Assembly (NCBI RefSeq): GCF_012184425.1
Contig: NZ_VTOW01000004.1
Coordinates: 248,001-312,000, forward strand
Reading direction: 5' to 3'
Length of the DNA stretch: 64,000 bases
From: Candidatus Manganitrophus noduliformans
GTDB lineage: Bacteria; Nitrospirota; Nitrospiria; SBBL01; Manganitrophaceae
Positions 62,828-64,000 of the stretch are shown in pieces. A program made the position numbers and the translations under genes. Positions within the stretch are counted from its first letter, which is position 1. The number at the start of each line of letters is the position of its first letter. The notes below the pieces were generated by a model, which saw only the letters and a list, made by a program, of their open reading frames with translations, was not told the origin of the DNA and made no database searches.

Positions 62828-64000
62828 TTACAGACCGCATAGGGTAGTATCAGACACTGGAAAGTCCGCCTCTGCTGCATAGAGGCTTGTCGAATTAAAG
62901 TGACTTGAATTCGCGCCAAAAATACGCAGGTAGAACGTCCCTGGCGCGGTTGTGGTGAAAACAACCTTTTCGCCCACCCCGGCCCCATTTCTTGATGCGC
63001 AAAGGAAATGCGGAGCCGAGTTGCTGCTGGAAGGCCCATATACCTCCAATTCGTAATCAAGGCCGGAAGGAACCGCCAAAATAAACCGAATCCTTGTTCC
63101 AGAACTTATGGTTCCCACTCTAAACCAATCAACATCCGTACTCGTGGAAATAACACCGAAGCAAGCCTTGCCTGACACTAAAGGACTTGCTGAGGGTGAA
63201 CCATTATTAACTTCAACTTCAAAACACGAGAAATTTGCGGTAACCGAAGCATCTGCCGTAACAGTAACCGTGCATGTTGCTCCGCTTATGTTCGGGCACC
63301 CATCCCAACGAGAAAAGATTGTTCCGCTCGCGGGAAGACCAGCAGGACTCGCGGTCAACGTAACCGTTGTATTGTCATGGTATGTTAATGTGCATGTGGA
63401 CGAACAACTCGTCGTCCCTTCACGACTCGCGGGCGATAAACTGATCGCTCCGGTCCCATTTACAGTGAGTCTAAGCGAGCGCGTGCCGATTGCTGGTGGC
63501 ATGGTAAACGTCTGAGTGTCGCCGAACGTGGTTCCACCGGCAGTATTTGCAGCGACTACCCGGAATCGATATGTTGTGTTCGGGGAAAGATTCGTTATGT
63601 TTTCTGAGAAAGAAATATTACTTGCTCCGCTTGTGATACCGGGACGCGCTGGCGTAGAGTTACCATAGGGCGGGGCGGTATTCGTTCCCCAGTCAAAGAA
63701 TGCTCCTGTAGATACGCCATTGCCGTTGATAGTCGCGTTGAGTGTGGCGGAGTTAGAAGTGATGTTCGTGGCGCTATTGGTAATGGCTGTCGGTAGTATA
63801 GGGGGAAGCGCGTTGGTTGTAGCGCATGCTTCGTTGCTCGGTAGAGAATCCCCTGCGGCATTTGATGCTTTTATTCGATAACAGTAGGTCGTGCTGGCTG
63901 ATAGTCCCGTGTTTTCGAAAGAAACCCCGGTGTCATTGCTTGCACCAACAATGGTGATTTCAGAGAATGCTGATGTCCCTATTCTCCGTTCAACTTTGAA
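62828..64000 (-). CDS. Secreted FN3/InlB-repeat/PPC surface protein (partial)
   Basis: The frame is open to the window edge, so 390 C-terminal residues are visible and the start lies outside. From the visible end: an FN3 domain (SASTTYCYRIKASNAAG), a second FN3-like domain (NLSPNTTYRFRVVAANTAGG), a bacterial repeat of the InlB B type (TVTLTASPAGLPASGTIFSR, then CTVTVTADASVTANFSC) and a PPC-like beta domain (VDWFRVGTISSGTRIRFIL). Extracellular or cell-surface location is expected. AT-rich relative to the chromosome. May be element cargo. Confidence 0.8.
   Translation of the reverse strand, partial: FKVERRIGTSAFSEITIVGASNDTGVSFENTGLSASTTYCYRIKASNAAGDSLPSNEACATTNALPPILPTAITNSATNITSNSATLNATINGNGVSTGAFFDWGTNTAPPYGNSTPARPGITSGASNISFSENITNLSPNTTYRFRVVAANTAGGTTFGDTQTFTMPPAIGTRSLRLTVNGTGAISLSPASREGTTSCSSTCTLTYHDNTTVTLTASPAGLPASGTIFSRWDGCPNISGATCTVTVTADASVTANFSCFEVEVNNGSPSASPLVSGKACFGVISTSTDVDWFRVGTISSGTRIRFILAVPSGLDYELEVYGPSSSNSAPHFLCASRNGAGVGEKVVFTTTAPGTFYLRIFGANSSHFNSTSLYAAEADFPVSDTTLCGL

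Overview
The window is GC-rich (roughly 60%) bacterial chromosome with Gram-negative traits: Tat and Sec signal peptides, a lipoprotein and many two-component sensors. The style of the gene content (hybrid histidine kinases, diguanylate cyclases, PhoX-like phosphatases, PCP_red-domain proteins with a radical SAM enzyme, small IVAPG-type membrane proteins) reminds me of environmental Nitrospirota. That placement is an inference; no rRNA or ribosomal gene is present to test it. I saw no rRNA, tRNA or CRISPR array.

Layout. 1-6200 holds an MFS transporter, a PAS histidine kinase overlapping a small-molecule kinase-like gene, an NfuA-type Fe-S protein, one copy of a dispersed ~290-bp repeat, and a DUF2630/5'-3' exonuclease pair. 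6200-8940 is an AT-richer inserted block with its own promoter and three overlapping genes ending in a metallo-beta-lactamase-fold protein; a 30-bp near-copy of the exonuclease start lies beside it. 9055-20745 has a truncated methyltransferase, a 1133-aa hybrid kinase with a small overlapping partner gene, the second repeat copy, an aldo/keto reductase, a DUF4157-metzincin fusion, cupin, TrxC, SET-domain and bacteriophytochrome-type kinase genes. 20783-34750 has a REC-PAS-GGDEF-EAL protein, two small heat-shock proteins, a pair of unlinked paralogous small membrane proteins, an SRPBCC protein, a structured palindromic stretch, a Tat aldo/keto reductase, a formate/nitrite-type channel with a large membrane partner, DUF488, MATE and CBS proteins.

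35000-45200 is dominated by signalling: a Rossmann-GAF-GGDEF fusion, two PhoX-family proteins, a mosaic pseudo-minigene assembled from neighbouring sequences, a REC-GGDEF regulator, and a hybrid kinase whose membrane sensor carries the ethylene-receptor copper-site signature (D61, Y68, C102, H106). 45479-51646 is a compact set of a zinc-ribbon protein, a USP/PCP_red/rubredoxin-like protein with five PCP_red units, a radical SAM-SPASM enzyme with a PCP_red tail, a four-unit PCP_red protein and a CopD-like membrane protein. This looks like a co-operating redox or tetrapyrrole-related system and is the best candidate for undescribed biology.

53644-64000: the comM/yifB gene is cut after its NPC motif by an integrated element that runs off the window. 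It begins with a large serine recombinase whose last codons are supplied by comM, and carries a DUF932 protein, small membrane proteins, a RuvC-like resolvase, an XRE regulator, a RelE-type toxin-antitoxin pair, a replication-type ATPase, a frameshifted small gene, a phospholipase D nuclease remnant and the C-terminal part of a secreted FN3 protein.
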